From Sphaerolaimus hirsutus (lineage: Eukaryota > Nematoda > Chromadorea > Monhysterida > Sphaerolaimidae), in the NCBI GenBank assembly GCA_964036195.1, contig OZ038454.1, forward strand, positions 26,212,315 through 26,276,314: a stretch of DNA of 64,000 nt, given 5' to 3'. A program made the translations under genes and the position numbers. Shown here in pieces: positions 11,269 through 23,334 of the stretch (positions are counted from its first letter, which is position 1; every line of letters starts with the position of its first letter). The notes under the pieces are model-generated. The model was not told the origin of the DNA. It worked only from the letters and a program-made list of their open reading frames with translations, and did not search any database.

Positions 11269-12535
11269 TGAACACATTCAACTATACCAAGCATGATGAA
11301 AATATGCAATAAAACACATGACCTAGTTATTTCAAAAATGAAAATCTATAAAAAGTATAAAAATTAGTGACTTTGGGTGAAAATTAGAGTAAAATTGTTC
11401 AAAAGTGATCCAGATAGCTAGATGGCCAGGCAATTTTTATGGGGGGGGGGGGGTTCTGTTCAGGGAAAGGTAATCAAAAAAATTTGTCTCTGGTATAGAT
11501 AGATAGCTGGGCGGTTTGGGGTGGGGAACCCGCCCCCTTTCTTACCCATGTGGGTATAATGTGCCTATAATGGATGTAGATGCGTAATGGGTTTACATGC
11601 ATAATTAGCCTGACCCGCCAGCCGCCATGTTACATGACGTCACGCAGGATAGCCCAGCAATGGGCTTTCAAACTAGTATGTGACCGAAAAACTACCGGTC
11701 ACTTTAAACCCAAGAATGTCGATCGGCGGCCCGAGCACACGGCCGGGCGGAGACACAAGCAGCGGGCGCGCGCGGGCCCGTCTCGGAAACCACATAACCA
11801 GCTAAGTCCGTAAGTAGTGTCGCCCGTGGCAAACGCATCAAGCCACGCTGGCCGGCCCGTATTTGCATTGCGTTTGAGGCCTAGGTAGCCGCCGCCCCAG
11901 AGGTTCCAAGCGTCGCCGCCCCACCCGAGGGGAACGGGGCGGCGGCGCGGCGGCGCCGAAAAACCGGTCGCGCGCGCTAAAACCGGCCGCGCGGACCTCT
12001 TTGTCGGGCGTCCCGGCGCGCATGCAGATGCGACGCGGTGCGCCGCTCCGCCGCTCGTGTCGCGCCCGCGAGCGTTCCTCCACCTTACCGGCGCGGCGGC
12101 CGGCTTCTCTCTCAATAAAAGGGTGCTACAAGTGAATGGCTGCGGCCAGTCGCCGCCCGACCACTTGGCGGCTGGAGAGTTTTCTGCTACCGTAAATGGC
12201 TGATCAGAGGGTACATTGCCCCAATTTGATTGGGAAGGTGCGTCAAGGCACGCGTGACGCGCGTGGCATGTTCGTTTGAACACGGTATACGATTCACGTG
12301 TTTCGCAATTTAAGGCACGCAGGGCACATATGTAGGGTGAGGAGGGCACGAAAGCTACCCTGCAAGTTTGGTGTTGTCATGTGTATCCAAAACTTATTTT
12401 ATCATATTCAATAATGATATTTTATTATAATGTTTTTGTATCAAATCTTACTTTTTGACATTATATTTGGATACAAAACATAAGATTTGGACACAATAAA
12501 ATAAGAGTTGGATACACATTAAACTTTACAGGTTC
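11269..12535. other. CpG-rich island with long uncharacterised frames
   Basis: From about 11590 to 12350 the sequence is strongly GC- and CpG-rich, unlike its surroundings, and has a TGACGTCA site at about 11634-11641. A 216-codon frame is open on the minus strand (11699-12349), but I recognise no family and its residues are what GC-rich DNA gives by chance. It could be a host promoter island or first exon. About 12370-12536 is a diverged palindromic repeat ending in tttacaggttctttt. Confidence 0.35.
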
Positions 12536-14290
12536 TTTTCAGGAGTCTCCAAAGGGGGACTCCTGGGGGGCAAATGCAAATGCAAATGTGTTCTCATGCA
12601 AATCAAGCACCAATGTAAATCGACTGGGTTCATTTTGAAATGAGTATGCCAAGTACAGCCCAGCACAGACTAAATTCGCATGACTTGCAAGAGCATTTTT
12701 CAACTGAATGTGAGCCCTGCATGTATCGCGGGTATTGGCCAAGCTGACCTACGAGTAAATTGTGCTCAACACCCCCCCCCCCCCCCCGAATCGCAACTTC
12801 ACCCCCTGGGCCCTTACTAGTGGGCTACGGTACCTAAGCCACGCTTGAGTTAAACACGCCAGCGGGGGGGGGGGGGGGGTTATAATCGACACTCTACGGT
12901 AGCGGCGGCGCAAGGCATTCGATTGACGAAACGACTCCGGTCACACCCGTAGTAGCGGCCGCGCTGCGTGTTGCTCGTGTACATGGGATAGGATACAGGG
13001 CGGTCGGCGCTGGCAGCTCCCAGTTTCAGTGCCGCGTCAACATGGCTGAAATTTGGGGTTGCATTTTGGGGTGCGGGGGGGGGGGGTTCCGCCCCCCCCG
13101 TATAAGTCAGGTACCGCTCGACGAAAATTGTTGATATTTGGGTATAATACGATAACATGAAACCATATTACCGTATTTGCTGGAATAATTCCCCGGGGTA
13201 ACTATTTGTTCCTCAGACCTTTTTCGGGGAAGCTAAACAAGGGGGGGAATTGTTCAAGGCACTATCCAACTATCACCAATTTTCGCCAAAGGTTCCCGAG
13301 TTATAAGCAGGCACTCGGGGGGGGGGGCGGACCTCCCCCACCCCAAAATGCTACCCCAAAATTCAGCTGTGCGTGTCATACATAAATATGCATCTAAGTG
13401 TGAACGAGCCGTCGGCGGGGGACTAATCGACTTGGTCGCACCGTACAAATCTGACGCTAATTTAGACTTAAAATTGGCCAAATGAAAAATGAGTTAAGGC
13501 AGTCTCTCATTAATTTTTGCTGAATTTTGTTTATTAGTGACGCGGACATCAAACGCCGCAAAGTTCTTATGCATCAAGCCACTGGCGCCATAGCACATTC
13601 TGATCACTATTTTTTTCATACAAACGCAAATGATTAATCGGATAAATCGATCTCATGTCCTGGATAAACACTTCTCTTCTCCACAATTGGGTCATATGGA
13701 CTTTTTAGATCGGCAATGTTCCTAATCAGAGTCTCGCCGTACATTGCGAATGGATATCTAGGCGTAGCGTGCGCGTGTTGGCAGCGTGCCAGCGACAAGT
13801 GCGGCACATCCTTAATTGTCGGGAAGGCAGGGAGTGAGACGCGCAAACTGCAGCTAGGCCGCCGTGCAAGTAACATAAACGCACACACAGTGTGCGAGCG
13901 AGGTGCGGCCGGATATCTGATGAGCGCTGCGGCCGCACTTGCGTCAAGTGCGGCTGCATGAATACATTCGCATATTTAGGTGTGCGGCGCATGCGCCAGC
14001 TAAAAGTCCAATTTAGAATGACTGGAAATAGCGCTGAAATGCTCGGGCACTTCAAACACGTGTGCACCAAAACCGAACCCCCCCCCCCCATTCATGCACG
14101 AGGAAATTTTAGTTGCGTATTTTTGATTCGTAATAAAAACAACTCCGTAAAATTTTTTTGACATAAATATGTTGAGAACGCTCGCATATAGACTGTACAT
14201 CTCGTTTATTTATAAATCAAAACGTATGAAAAATAGTTGAATGTTCGTGTGAAAGTTAAAAATTTAACCTTTAACTCTATTTATAAGTAC
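12536..14290. other. Mixed spacer with C/G homopolymer runs and one exon-like minus frame
   Basis: Long C or G runs occur at about 12771-12787, 12865-12880, 13075-13100 and 13317-13327. A minus-strand frame ending at 13634 has a peptide-like C-terminus (…YPFAMYGETLIRNIADL…) that might be a host exon, but no splice context or homologue is apparent. About 13173-13260 is a fragment related to the CCGTATTT family. Confidence 0.3.
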
Positions 14291-14750
14291 AGAATTTTTT
14301 TCAAAGTAAACGTAAAGTATTTGTTTTTACTCACCCTGAGTACAGAAAACGTAAAGTAATTTTTTTACTTTTACACTGCGTAAAAGATGAGTAAACGTAA
14401 ATACCAGTATTTTTACTCGAGGAAAACGTAAAAAGTAAGGATGTTTTTCGATTTTGTAATAAAACGTAAGAATGAGCAAAGGTGAAAGCGGGAGTCGTCG
14501 CTTTCACTACCCATCGCGCAAATTCCATAATTTCCGCTGTCATTTAACAGCCGTTTCAATTCGTTTGAGTGGTTTTTGTTCTTCATGCACCCGAAATTTT
14601 TATCACCATTACGTTTTCTGTACTCGCGCACTTTCAAAAAGTACTCGAGTAAGTGAGTACCGGTATTTTGTTCGGGAGGAAACGTAAACGTATTTACGCA
14701 GTACTCGCGTTTACGTATTTATCGCGTAAACGTAAGTACGTTTTGACAAC
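14291..14750. mobile_element. GTAAACG-rich hAT-like element, diverged
   Basis: The subterminal gtaaacgtaaag words point inward from both sides and the right end reads cgttttgacaacta, close to the family terminus. It directly abuts a CCGTATTT element. No target duplication was found, so the borders are approximate. Confidence 0.5.
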
Positions 14751-14752
14751 TA

Positions 14753-15185
14753 CCGTATTTCCTCGAAATACTCCCCCCCTCGAAATACCCCCCTCAAAAT
14801 GGACACTATGAACTTATAAACCCCCCCTCAAAATACCCCCCCCCCCAATTTAGTGTATAGAGAACGTAAATGACAAAGGCTGCGGTTTGTCATCCGGGCA
14901 ATGCAGAACACACGTTAAAAACGATGACTCTGTTATGTGAGAACAGTGTTTGTACGTCTACACACTGATAAATGTCTTTAGAGTCTTACAAATGGCGATT
15001 TTTGTTGCATTTTTCGACGTCTGCGTACGTTTCAGACGACATTTTAGTACTTGGATTTCAAAAAAATTCTGGCGAAATAATAAACCCCCCACCCTCGAAA
15101 TACCCCCCTCGTTTAACCCCCCCCCCCCCTCAAAATTCTCACTCTGAAAAAATAAACCCCCCGGGGGTATTTCGAGGAAATACGG
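14753..15185. mobile_element. CCGTATTT family MITE, copy 3 (reference-like)
   Basis: Both ends carry CCGTATTTCCTCGAAATAC with TA at 14751-14752 and 15186-15187. At 433 bp it is the cleanest uninterrupted copy and serves as the reference for the nested copy at 22111-26925, whose two halves it matches on either side of the Helitron-like insertion. Confidence 0.88.
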
Positions 15186-15480
15186 TACGCATGCTTCCTA
15201 GCTTCGATCCGAACCCAGCACCAGCAAAAATTAGAGGCTACATTCGAATTGAACTATGGAAGTTTGAAGTAAAATTAAAGACCGCACTGGGAATTGGGAT
15301 TGGGACTTTACATTTGTGGATGGGATCTAATGCCGAAGCGATTGCGAGCGAACTAAATGTGTATAATTCATACGGTGAAAGTGGTGCTCAAGAAACACAT
15401 GGGCTGGCAACAACTACGTAAATAGAATGAAGGTGTTAAAAAATCAGAAAAAATCGGATCGTTTCCTGGCTGGCAGTATG
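15186..15480. other. Spacer, nothing recognised
   Basis: A frame open across the preceding element continues to 15421. Its part outside the repeat is short, and I cannot support it as a gene. Confidence 0.25.
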
Positions 15481-15483
15481 TTA

Positions 15484-15909
15484 AGCCGGAATTACAGCTC
15501 AGCGGCGTTTGACGTGAAATGATGATGTCGTAAAATTGATTACATCAAAATAGACAAAGGTACAGCATTGAAATTTCAGAATTAGATAGTTCTAGTAATT
15601 GTGTGTAATCTCCCAAATTTTTTTTTGTCAAATAATCATTATTTAAGTAGCTATTAATTTAACGTCAAAATTTTTTGGTGACGTAGAATGTTTGACGTGA
15701 AATGTTGGCGTAGAATGTATAAATTTTGATGTAAAATTAATAACTTATTAAATAATAATTATTTTCTTAATTTTTTTAAGGACATTACACACAATTACTA
15801 GGACTATCAAATTCTGAAATTTCAACACTGTACCTATGTCTATTTTGATGTAATCAATTTTACGACGTCATCATTTCACGTCAAATGCCGCTGAGCTGTA
15901 ATTCCGGCT
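15484..15909. mobile_element. PIF/Harbinger-like MITE, 426 bp
   Basis: Terminal inverted repeats of roughly 140 bases begin AGCCGGAATTACAGC, and the 3-base target TTA is present at 15481-15483 and 15910-15912. A 3-base TWA duplication is characteristic of PIF/Harbinger. The AT-rich centre is non-coding. Confidence 0.8.
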
Positions 15910-16147
15910 TTATATCATTGTAGGGTGTATGGTCTGATTACATAGGGTCTGTTCTATTTACATACCTAAGTACACTTTTGCATATTTTCATTTCACAATA
16001 ATGTCCTACAGTACAAAGTGTGCATAAAGAACACAGTGCATAAATAAATACATGGATACAAGCATTATTATAATAGGTAATTTTATCAAAGAAATTGGGA
16101 TGCAATCCACAATAGTTCTGTAAACTGACGGAAACAGCTTCTAACTA

Positions 16148-16526
16148 CCGTATTTCCTAGTAATACCCCCAGGGGTTTTATTTTTTCGCAAGCAAATTTT
16201 GAGGAGGGTGGTTAATTCAAGGGTAGGGTTTATTCAAGGGGGCTCTACTATTTCTAACAAGATTTTATGAAATTGCACATACTCAGATGTAGAATAATCG
16301 AAAATAACAGGGATTTATAAGCGTCGATGGGCATCATTGTTTTTAAACATGTGTTCTGTATTACACGGATCACCAATTGCAGTTTTATCATTCATATTAT
16401 CTTTACACTAAAGTCGGGTGGGGTATTTTGAGGGGGGTGATTATTTCCCCACCTCGCTCAGACCTGAACGTTTTTAAAGGCGGGGGGCGGGGTCAATTCA
16501 AGGGGGGTTAATTCGAGGAAATATGA
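16148..16526. mobile_element. CCGTATTT family MITE, copy 4
   Basis: The left end CCGTATTTCCTAGTAATAC follows TA at 16146-16147; the right end TTCGAGGAAATATGA precedes TA at 16527-16528. The interior retains the acgtgt…attac…atcac segment of copies 1 and 3 in diverged form. Confidence 0.7.
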
Positions 16527-16654
16527 TAGTTGGATTTCTACAATATTCTAAATTGTTAATCATACAAGTATTGTTCTGTGTGTGTCCACTCAGATGCACG
16601 GATGGTTTGAGTCACCGCTGCCACCCAACACCCAGTTCAAATGGCACCACGGCA

Positions 16655-17020
16655 CACCTGGTGCCACTCCCACACGCTGTAAAAGACCCTGTAATATGTC
16701 AAAGACCCCGTAGGCCGTAAAATGTCGTGTGTCATGTAAAAGACCCTGTAAAATGTCATGTGTCATGTAAAAGACCCTGTAAATTGTCAAATGTCATGTA
16801 AAAAAACCCTGTAAAGTGTAATGTGTATCCAAATCTTATTTTTCATATCCAAAAATAAGATTAGGATACACATAACACTTTACAGGGTCTTTTACATGAC
16901 ACAACATTTTACAGGGTCTTTTACATGACACGAAATTTTACAGGGTATTTTACATGACACATAACATTTTACAGGGTCTTTTGCACATTACAGGGTCTTT
17001 TACACATTACAGGGTCTGAG
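16655..17020. repeat. Palindromic TTTTACAGGGTCTTTTACA repeat cluster
   Basis: The left half is a series of gtaaaagaccctgtaaa units and the right half the complementary ttttacagggtctttta units, six or more in all, so the block is both tandem and palindromic. Its TTTTACAGGG words match the acceptor end of the palindromic intron at 54703-55034. It is non-coding. Confidence 0.7.
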
Positions 17021-17096
17021 TGCTCCCTGGCAGACTTCGCAGCTGGAAGCCGACATTTCATGCTCAATGTCAATGCATTTACTCTGTACACGAGTA

Positions 17097-17423
17097 CCTT
17101 ATTTCCTCGAAATACCCCCCAGGGGGTTCAATTATTTCACCAACAAATATTGATGGGGGTTCATATACAAACTAATTCATGTGTAGCTGCGGTGCAAAAT
17201 TGGGAGCAATTAAAACATCATGCTGCATACAGCACATGATGCACATAATTCCAGATAGGGGATATTTCGAGGGGGGGGGGGGAGTTCCTCAGCTCACTCA
17301 GACCTGGGGGTACTTCGAGGGGGGTCAATTCAAAGGGGGAATAATTCGAGGGGAGCCAATTCAAAGGGGGAATAATTCGAGGGGGGTCAATTCAAGGGGG
17401 GGGAATAATTCGAGGAAGTACAA
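17097..17423. mobile_element. CCGTATTT family MITE, copy 5
   Basis: TA flanks at 17095-17096 and 17424-17425; ends CCTTATTTCCTCGAAATAC and TCGAGGAAGTACAA. The right subterminal part has a short tandem array of ggggaataattcgag / gtcaattcaaag units. Confidence 0.68.
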
Positions 17424-17755
17424 TATGTATTTTTCGAGTAAATACACTTTATCAACAAGGTATAAATACTTCAGTCAGATAGGCATAACGGCCACCATCC
17501 AAAGTGCTTACGTCCTAATGGGTCCAAACCGGGCGCAAAACAGGAAATGATGCACCTTTCCTAGCGAAACAGGCGCGCAGACGGTGGCTTGATGGAAATG
17601 GAAATGATCAAAAACCGGAAATTACTCGGCGGAAAGAGCTAACGTTTCAGTAAACGGACTAGAAAATACAAATCAGTGGGAATGTATTTAATGGGGTTGT
17701 AATAGTGCACTCTGGATGGGCTCTGGGATGGGATTACGTGTGATGGCGCCAATGG

Positions 17756-17978
17756 CGGCCCGCACACTAGTTGACACTTTTGTGTCAACTGGTTTGTGTC
17801 AACTCAGATTTCGGCTTCACGTGTCGCAGAGGGATCTTCCAATGCACTTGCCGTTATAGTTATTTTTCGACATTGAACATTTGTACATTTGAAGATCGCT
17901 TGTCGACAAGTGAAGCCGAGATCTGAGTTGACACAGACCAGTTGACACACGTGTGTCAACTAGGTAGTGTGTCGGCCG
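17756..17978. mobile_element. Palindromic MITE with CACACTAGTTGACAC ends
   Basis: Arms of about 70 bases read ggcggcc…cacactagttgacac and its complement; inner words include tgtgtcaactgg and gtgaagccgag. It is a GTTGACAC-type relative of the CTAGTTTTCACCGTGAC elements at 27166 and 30869 and of 56724. Confidence 0.65.
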
Positions 17979-18459
17979 CCAATTGGTAGCTGTCTGAAAT
18001 TTCCACGGCTGGCTCTATTAGTGGCTAGGCAAAAGTCGTTTTTCTGTGTGAAAATGTCTCCAAAGTAGATATTTTGGCATCTTCCCAATTGAAGAGCACT
18101 TGACCCCATTTTAAAACGTAAAAATTCAGCACAACCTAAATATTGAAAAACCTAGGTATATTTACATTTTATAATTGTTTTCACTTCGATGATCGCCCAT
18201 TTCAAAATTCACGCATGAATGGACGCAAGTGGCCGGCGCTTGTGAAATGGCGCCGGCAATGGTGAATTCTGCTTTTTCAAAAAACGACCGCACGCAAAAT
18301 ATTTAAGAACGCATGCATTTTTCAACTGAAATATCTGAATGTAAATAATAGCCAGCGATAAAAATATCAAAATAAAGTCGCAAAAACAACGCTTGGACTT
18401 TCGAATCATTAATTTGCATCGGCGCCGCTTACACGTGGGCACCGGCGCCTTGTCAGTGA
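17979..18459. other. Spacer, nothing recognised
   Basis: AT-rich up to about 18180, then a moderately GC-rich patch. There is no supportable gene or repeat border. Confidence 0.25.
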
Positions 18460-18889
18460 CAGGGTTGTTAAAGTAAGGAACTTTTTTCAAAGTATAGTAA
18501 AGTATTTTTTACTCAACCCTGAATACAGAAAACGTAAAGTAAATTTTTTTGTTAAAAGCTGTGTAAAAGGTGAGTAAACGTAAATACCGCTATTTTTGCT
18601 CAGGGAAAACGTAAAAGCAAGATTTGTTTTCAATTTTGCACCTAAATAGGAAGACTTAAAATTAAGTAAAAGTAAACTTCCCTACTTTAATTCGTGTGAG
18701 TGATGTTTGCTTTTTATGCACCCAAGATTTGTTTCTCAATTACGTTTTCTGTACTCGCGTACTTTCAAAAAGTAAGCGAGTAAGTGAGTACGGATATATT
18801 TTTCGTCAAAAAACGTAAACGTATTTTACTCGATACTCGAGTACACGAGTATTTATCGAGTAAACGTAAATACGTTTTCACAACCACAG
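18460..18889. mobile_element. GTAAACG-rich hAT-like element, diverged copy
   Basis: Begins CAGGGTTGTTAAAG and ends gttttcacaacca, with inward aacgtaaa words. The outer 8-mers (gtcagtga and gtccacga) match only in part, so this is an older copy than 8629-9236. Confidence 0.55.
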
Positions 18890-19641
18890 TCCACGACGGC
18901 AGCATTTCCCCGCCACAAGCACAAGGCGGCCACCGGTGCGCCGATAAAGCGATAGGCGGCAGTGCGCACCAATAGTTATAATGGCCGGTCTAATGCGCGG
19001 CGTAATGCAGCCGGGCGCCCGTGGAATGATCAGAAAATCGGAAATGAAGCCGCCTCGTGGCTTGGGACCGGCCGGCCACAAAGTTCCGATGGAGAACACA
19101 CCGTACTTGCTCGAATTAGCTCCCCTCGAATTGATCCACATCTACTCGAAATACTTCCATGTTTCAGCGAGCTGTGGAAAAATGAACACCCCCTCGAAAT
19201 ACCCCCCTGATGTAAATGGTGTACATTATGTATGCAATGTAGATGATGTAATACAGTGCTGCCAATTTGGTTAGCAGCTACACATACTTGTTAGTGTAGA
19301 TAAATTTATACCTACATATTTATTTACTAACATAAATCTCTTGTTTTCTCACATTTATCGCCAGTTTTCGGTATGTAAAAGCTCATCCTGCACTATGATC
19401 CTTCACAAAAATTTATGACGAAAAAATAGCCTCCACACCGAATAAGCCCCTCCTCGAATAAACCCCCTCAAAAATTGTTGGCGACAAAATATTTTGGCAT
19501 TTCGAGAAAAAACGGTAACTTTTTCAATGGTTTTAATTTTTCACTGATTTTCCGAAATATTTCACCGTCTAAAATTTATTCACTTGGATTATTCTACTCC
19601 TTGGATGGGACTGATAACTTTTTAAAATTTTTTGTCTTAGG
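18890..19641. other. Spacer with a diverged CCGTATTT element
   Basis: About 19098-19514 begins ccgtacttgctcgaatta and ends atttcgagaaaaaacggta, a diverged member of the CCGTATTT family. The preceding 200 bases are GC-rich with no recognised gene. Confidence 0.4.
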
Positions 19642-19817
19642 TAGTGATGTAAAAGCGCCATGGCGCTGGCGCCTGGCGCTAGCGCCAAAGCAAAAAGCGC
19701 CATGGCGCTTTTGGCGCTTGGCGCTATAAGTCTGTGGCGCCATTGGCGCTTGGCGCCATGCCCATGAAAAGCGCCATGGGGCTTGGCGCCAAAGTCTTGG
19801 CGCTTTTTACATCACTA
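19642..19817. mobile_element. hAT-like MITE built of GGCGCCATGGCGC palindromes, 176 bp
   Basis: Ends TAGTGATGTAAAA and TTTTTACATCACTA are bracketed by a perfect 8-base duplication GTCTTAGG at 19634-19641 and 19818-19825. The interior is almost wholly made of ggcgcc/ccatgg/agcgct words able to fold into many hairpins. The intact duplication suggests a fairly recent insertion. Confidence 0.9.
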
Positions 19818-19825
19818 GTCTTAGG

Positions 19826-20409
19826 TCTTATAAAAGTCTCATGAATAAGAAACTTAGTGGATCCAGAAAATATTCCTTTTCGAATTCAAGACGGAAATTT
19901 CGCAAAATATCTATTTCCCAGTGTCGAGCTAAAATTCCAACCGCTCGCGGCATTTCTGGATGCAGCTAAAAACGTTGTACTTGAACGTTAACTTCACGTT
20001 TCCCCCCATGGACTTCTTCCCCCCGTGGTGGGATGCATTAGCGTTATGTCCGTGCGGACATAACGCTAATGGAACACGACAAAACGCTAATGCAACACGG
20101 ACAAAACGCTAATACAACACACTTCGGGGGCAAGTTGTCCACGGGGGGAAAAGTACCTGTAATCCTACTTGAATGCGTTACTGATTTTTACCCACATAGC
20201 AGGCATGAAATATTCAAATGTTCAGGTACATGTGCAAATATGTGGATAAAACAGCAAATATTTATGTTAATTTTTTTAAATCGCCCGTGAGCTAGTCTTT
20301 TGAAGCTGATGTTCACTAGCATTGATCTCATTCATGAATAATGGAATTTGTATTCTGACTTGCAGTGCAGGTTAATATTTACAACTTGATCACACATAAA
20401 TATTGAACA
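19826..20409. other. Spacer with a short perfect palindrome
   Basis: The sequence 20033-20072 is a palindrome, cattagcgttatgtccg followed by its complement, and the word acaaaacgctaatgcaac then recurs downstream. No gene is seen. Confidence 0.4.
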
Positions 20410-20411
20410 TA

Positions 20412-22001
20412 CCGTATTACCTCGAATTATCCCCCCCTTGAATCAACCCCCCCTCGAATTAACCCCCCCTCAAAAGGAGCTGGGGAAATAATAAATCCCC
20501 CCCCCCTCGAAATACCCCCCCTCCTGAATGATGGTCATCATGTATGCAATGTACATGATGTATTTATTACTACTTATTTGCATTGCAGATAGCATTAAAA
20601 AAATCTCTCAGAGATTTATATTTAAAAAATCTCAGAAAATCTCAGAAAATATAAGATTTTCTGAGATTTATATTTTTTTCATGATTTTCCAGAGAGATTT
20701 AATTATATTTTTTTCTGATTGGGAAAATCTCTCGAGAAAATCTCTCTATAAGAACATGTGTGATGCATTGATTTCAAGCAATGATTGCATGTTCAGCTGA
20801 AAAAATGAACAAAACACAATAATTTTAAATCACAGTAAGTGAAATTTTGTTGAATAGTGAATATTTGCAGAAAATGTAAAGTGAAATTTTATACTCTCAA
20901 ACATATACTTTTCCCCCAGAAAATGTAAAATGTATTTTTGAGAACTTTTGCCCCAATTTTCACAGAATCATCAATTTTTGAAATTTTCCCCCCATTTTCA
21001 CATTCAAATTCACAATCCATGTGATATTGACTGTTTTCACCTATTCTCAACGATATATGTGATTTTATACCCATTTTGACTACTTTTCACCATATTTTTT
21101 GGGTTTTTCTCCCTTCTCCCTTGTATGGCTTGAAAAAGCCTATATGAAAGTCTATCTTAAATACATTTTATCTCCTCAAGTACTGCCAAAAAGTATATGT
21201 AAGAGTGAGTATGGGCACTTTTTTAGACGAAACTTAAATGTATTTACTCAGTACTTAACTATATGTATTTAAATAGTACCAAATAGTAATAGTAAATGTA
21301 CCAAATATAGTTACCAAAATTAAGTGAAACAAAGGTAACCAATAAATTCTGTGCGGATGATCACACATGAAAGTACTGTATTCTATTATGAGGAAAAATG
21401 TACCTAAATCATACTTTTGTTGATTATTCAGATAGTAAAATAAATTAATGGTAGTACAGAGTGTGCTGTCCTAAACAATTGTTGTTATCATTTGAAATTG
21501 TGATTGAAGGGCTTAAACAATACATAAGGTACCTAATATCTACTCTAAATGATTCAAACACCGTGAAATATCGATGAAAACAGTTTAAGTTGAGAGATTT
21601 TCTGAGATTTTTTTTTCTGAAAGAGATTTTCTCAGAGATTTAATTATATTTTTGAAAATGACCCAAGAGATTTAATTATATTTATTTCTCGAGAGATTTT
21701 CTGAGATAATATTTAATTATATTTTCTCAAAATCAGTCGTTTTTTTCAATGCTAATTGCAGATACACTTATACGCTCATTTGTGTACATATGTACACCTT
21801 TAGCCCAAATATGACCTACTTTCTCACGTTTATTACCGCTGTTGTGTATGAAAAAGCGTATTCTTCACTATGAATTTCACGAAAATTTCTGACGAAATAA
21901 TAAAACCCCCCCTCGAATAACCCCCCCCCCTCGAATTAACCCCCCTCAAATTTTGCTGGCGAAATAATAAACCCCCATGGGGGTATTTCGAGGTAATACG
22001 G
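20412..22001. mobile_element. CCGTATTT family MITE, copy 6, interrupted
   Basis: TA at 20410-20411 and 22002-22003, ends CCGTATTACCTCGAATTA and TATTTCGAGGTAATACGG. Removing the insertion 20590-21754 with its duplication leaves about 420 bases, the family's normal length. Both termini share the same T-to-A change, so they have been homogenised or formed together. Confidence 0.8.
20590..21754. mobile_element. hAT-like non-autonomous element, 1165 bp, nested
   Basis: The 8-base target ATTGCAGA is at 20582-20589 and 21755-21762; ends are TAGCATTAAAAAAA and TTTTTTTCAATGCTA. Both subterminal regions repeat agagattttctgagattta-type words, likely transposase-binding sites. The interior is AT-rich without a transposase. 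It sits inside CCGTATTT copy 6 and is therefore younger than it. Confidence 0.85.
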
Positions 22002-22149
22002 TACATTTTACCTTACATTCTGATAAAGAAAACTGCTCTCATCGAATAACTCCCTCCGAAAAACTCCCCCTCGATTAATTCTCCTCGATTGTCCGTCGAA
22101 AAAATAGCTACCGTATTTCCTTGATATACCACCCTCGAAATACGGCCCC

Positions 22150-22690
22150 CCAGGGGTTTAGTGGATTTGGACCCCCGCGGGGGTTCATATAGATGGTAAA
22201 TCGCTCCTCCGGAGGGATAGATAGCTGAAAAAAATGGGGGGGGTGGGGTGGTGGTTTGGGGGGAGGGGAGGTTGGGGTGGTGGTTTGGGGGGGGGGGGGT
22301 TCGCGGGGGTTCAATATATAGGCTTTTCCGAGGTATAGAAGGAAGAAAAGGGAAAAAATCGCTAAACGTAGGAGAAAAACTGCTAAAAATAGGTATATAA
22401 GTGCATATAGTACAAAAAATAGCCGAAAACAGGCAATACGGAACATGAATTAGAATTTTGAAGGTGAAAAACTAAAAAAAAGTTACGAAAATTAGCGATT
22501 TTGAGCTAAAATTTGGGCAAAATTTCTTGAAAATCGCTCCAGATAGATAGATAGCTGGATGATTGGGGGGGGGGGGTTAGCGGATAGTAGCCAAAATATT
22601 CGCCTCGGGATAGATAGATAGCTGAGCGGCCTCTGGGATAGATAGATAGCTGGAGCGTTTGGGGGGGCTAACCCCCCCCCCATACTGAAC
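22150..22690. repeat. G-run and GATAGATA repeat block inside copy 7
   Basis: Runs of 5-12 G alternate with tggt and gatagatagatagctgg words; related blocks occur at 9330-9480 and 11440-11550. The G-tracts at about 22230-22300 could form G-quadruplexes. Frames open across it are proline/glycine-rich by-products. Confidence 0.6.
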
Positions 22691-23109
22691 CCGCCCCCCC
22701 TCAAAACGGACACTGACATCGAACCACCCTCGAAATACCCCCCTCAAAACGCCACTGAGTTTATAAACCCCCCTCGAAATCCCACCCCCCTACAAATATG
22801 GTGTATAGAGAACATCAATATCAAAAGCTACAGCTTGTGATATGGGAAACGTAGAACACACGTTAAAAACAATGACTGTGTTATCTCCACCTATACAATT
22901 GCGAGAGAACTGCACGCTAAGGATGCTTCAATGCAAAAGATAGGAGGCACAATCACAGGCCTCATTGTGCCCGATTCGTGTGTGTTTTTGCACACAATGC
23001 AGTCACTATTTATTAGTACAAATGCCCTTTACAAACACGATCCACAATCTTGACAAACAGGGTTAGTAGATGGCGAAGTTGCTTCCCAATAATGCAATTG
23101 CACATGTAT

Positions 23110-23330
23110 AGGGGGTTGACTTGAGTTTTTAGGGGCTGAGTTTACAATTCAGGGTTGAGTTGATGGGTGTTGATAAATTAGGGTTGAGTTGACAGAAGTT
23201 TAAAGATAAGGGGCTGTTGACACAAGTTTAAAAATTAGAGGCTGAGTTTATGGGAGTTGAGTTGATGGGTGTTTGCCAAATTAGGGGCTGAGTTTATGGG
23301 AGTTAACAATAACATTACCATAATCCTTAA
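23110..23330. repeat. Degenerate gagtttatgggagtt repeats
   Basis: Irregular copies of the 30-base unit seen in regular form at 25290-25690 (gagtttatgggagtt…aattaggggct), with the variant ttgacagaagttt and ttgatgggtgtt units. They precede the 117-base satellite. Confidence 0.6.
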
Positions 23331-23334
23331 GTGA

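Noticed and set aside
11699-12349. 216-codon GC-rich minus frame
   Set aside because: Arg/Ala/Gly/Pro-rich composition expected of GC-rich DNA, no recognised domain, and overlapping open frames; kept only as a CpG island.
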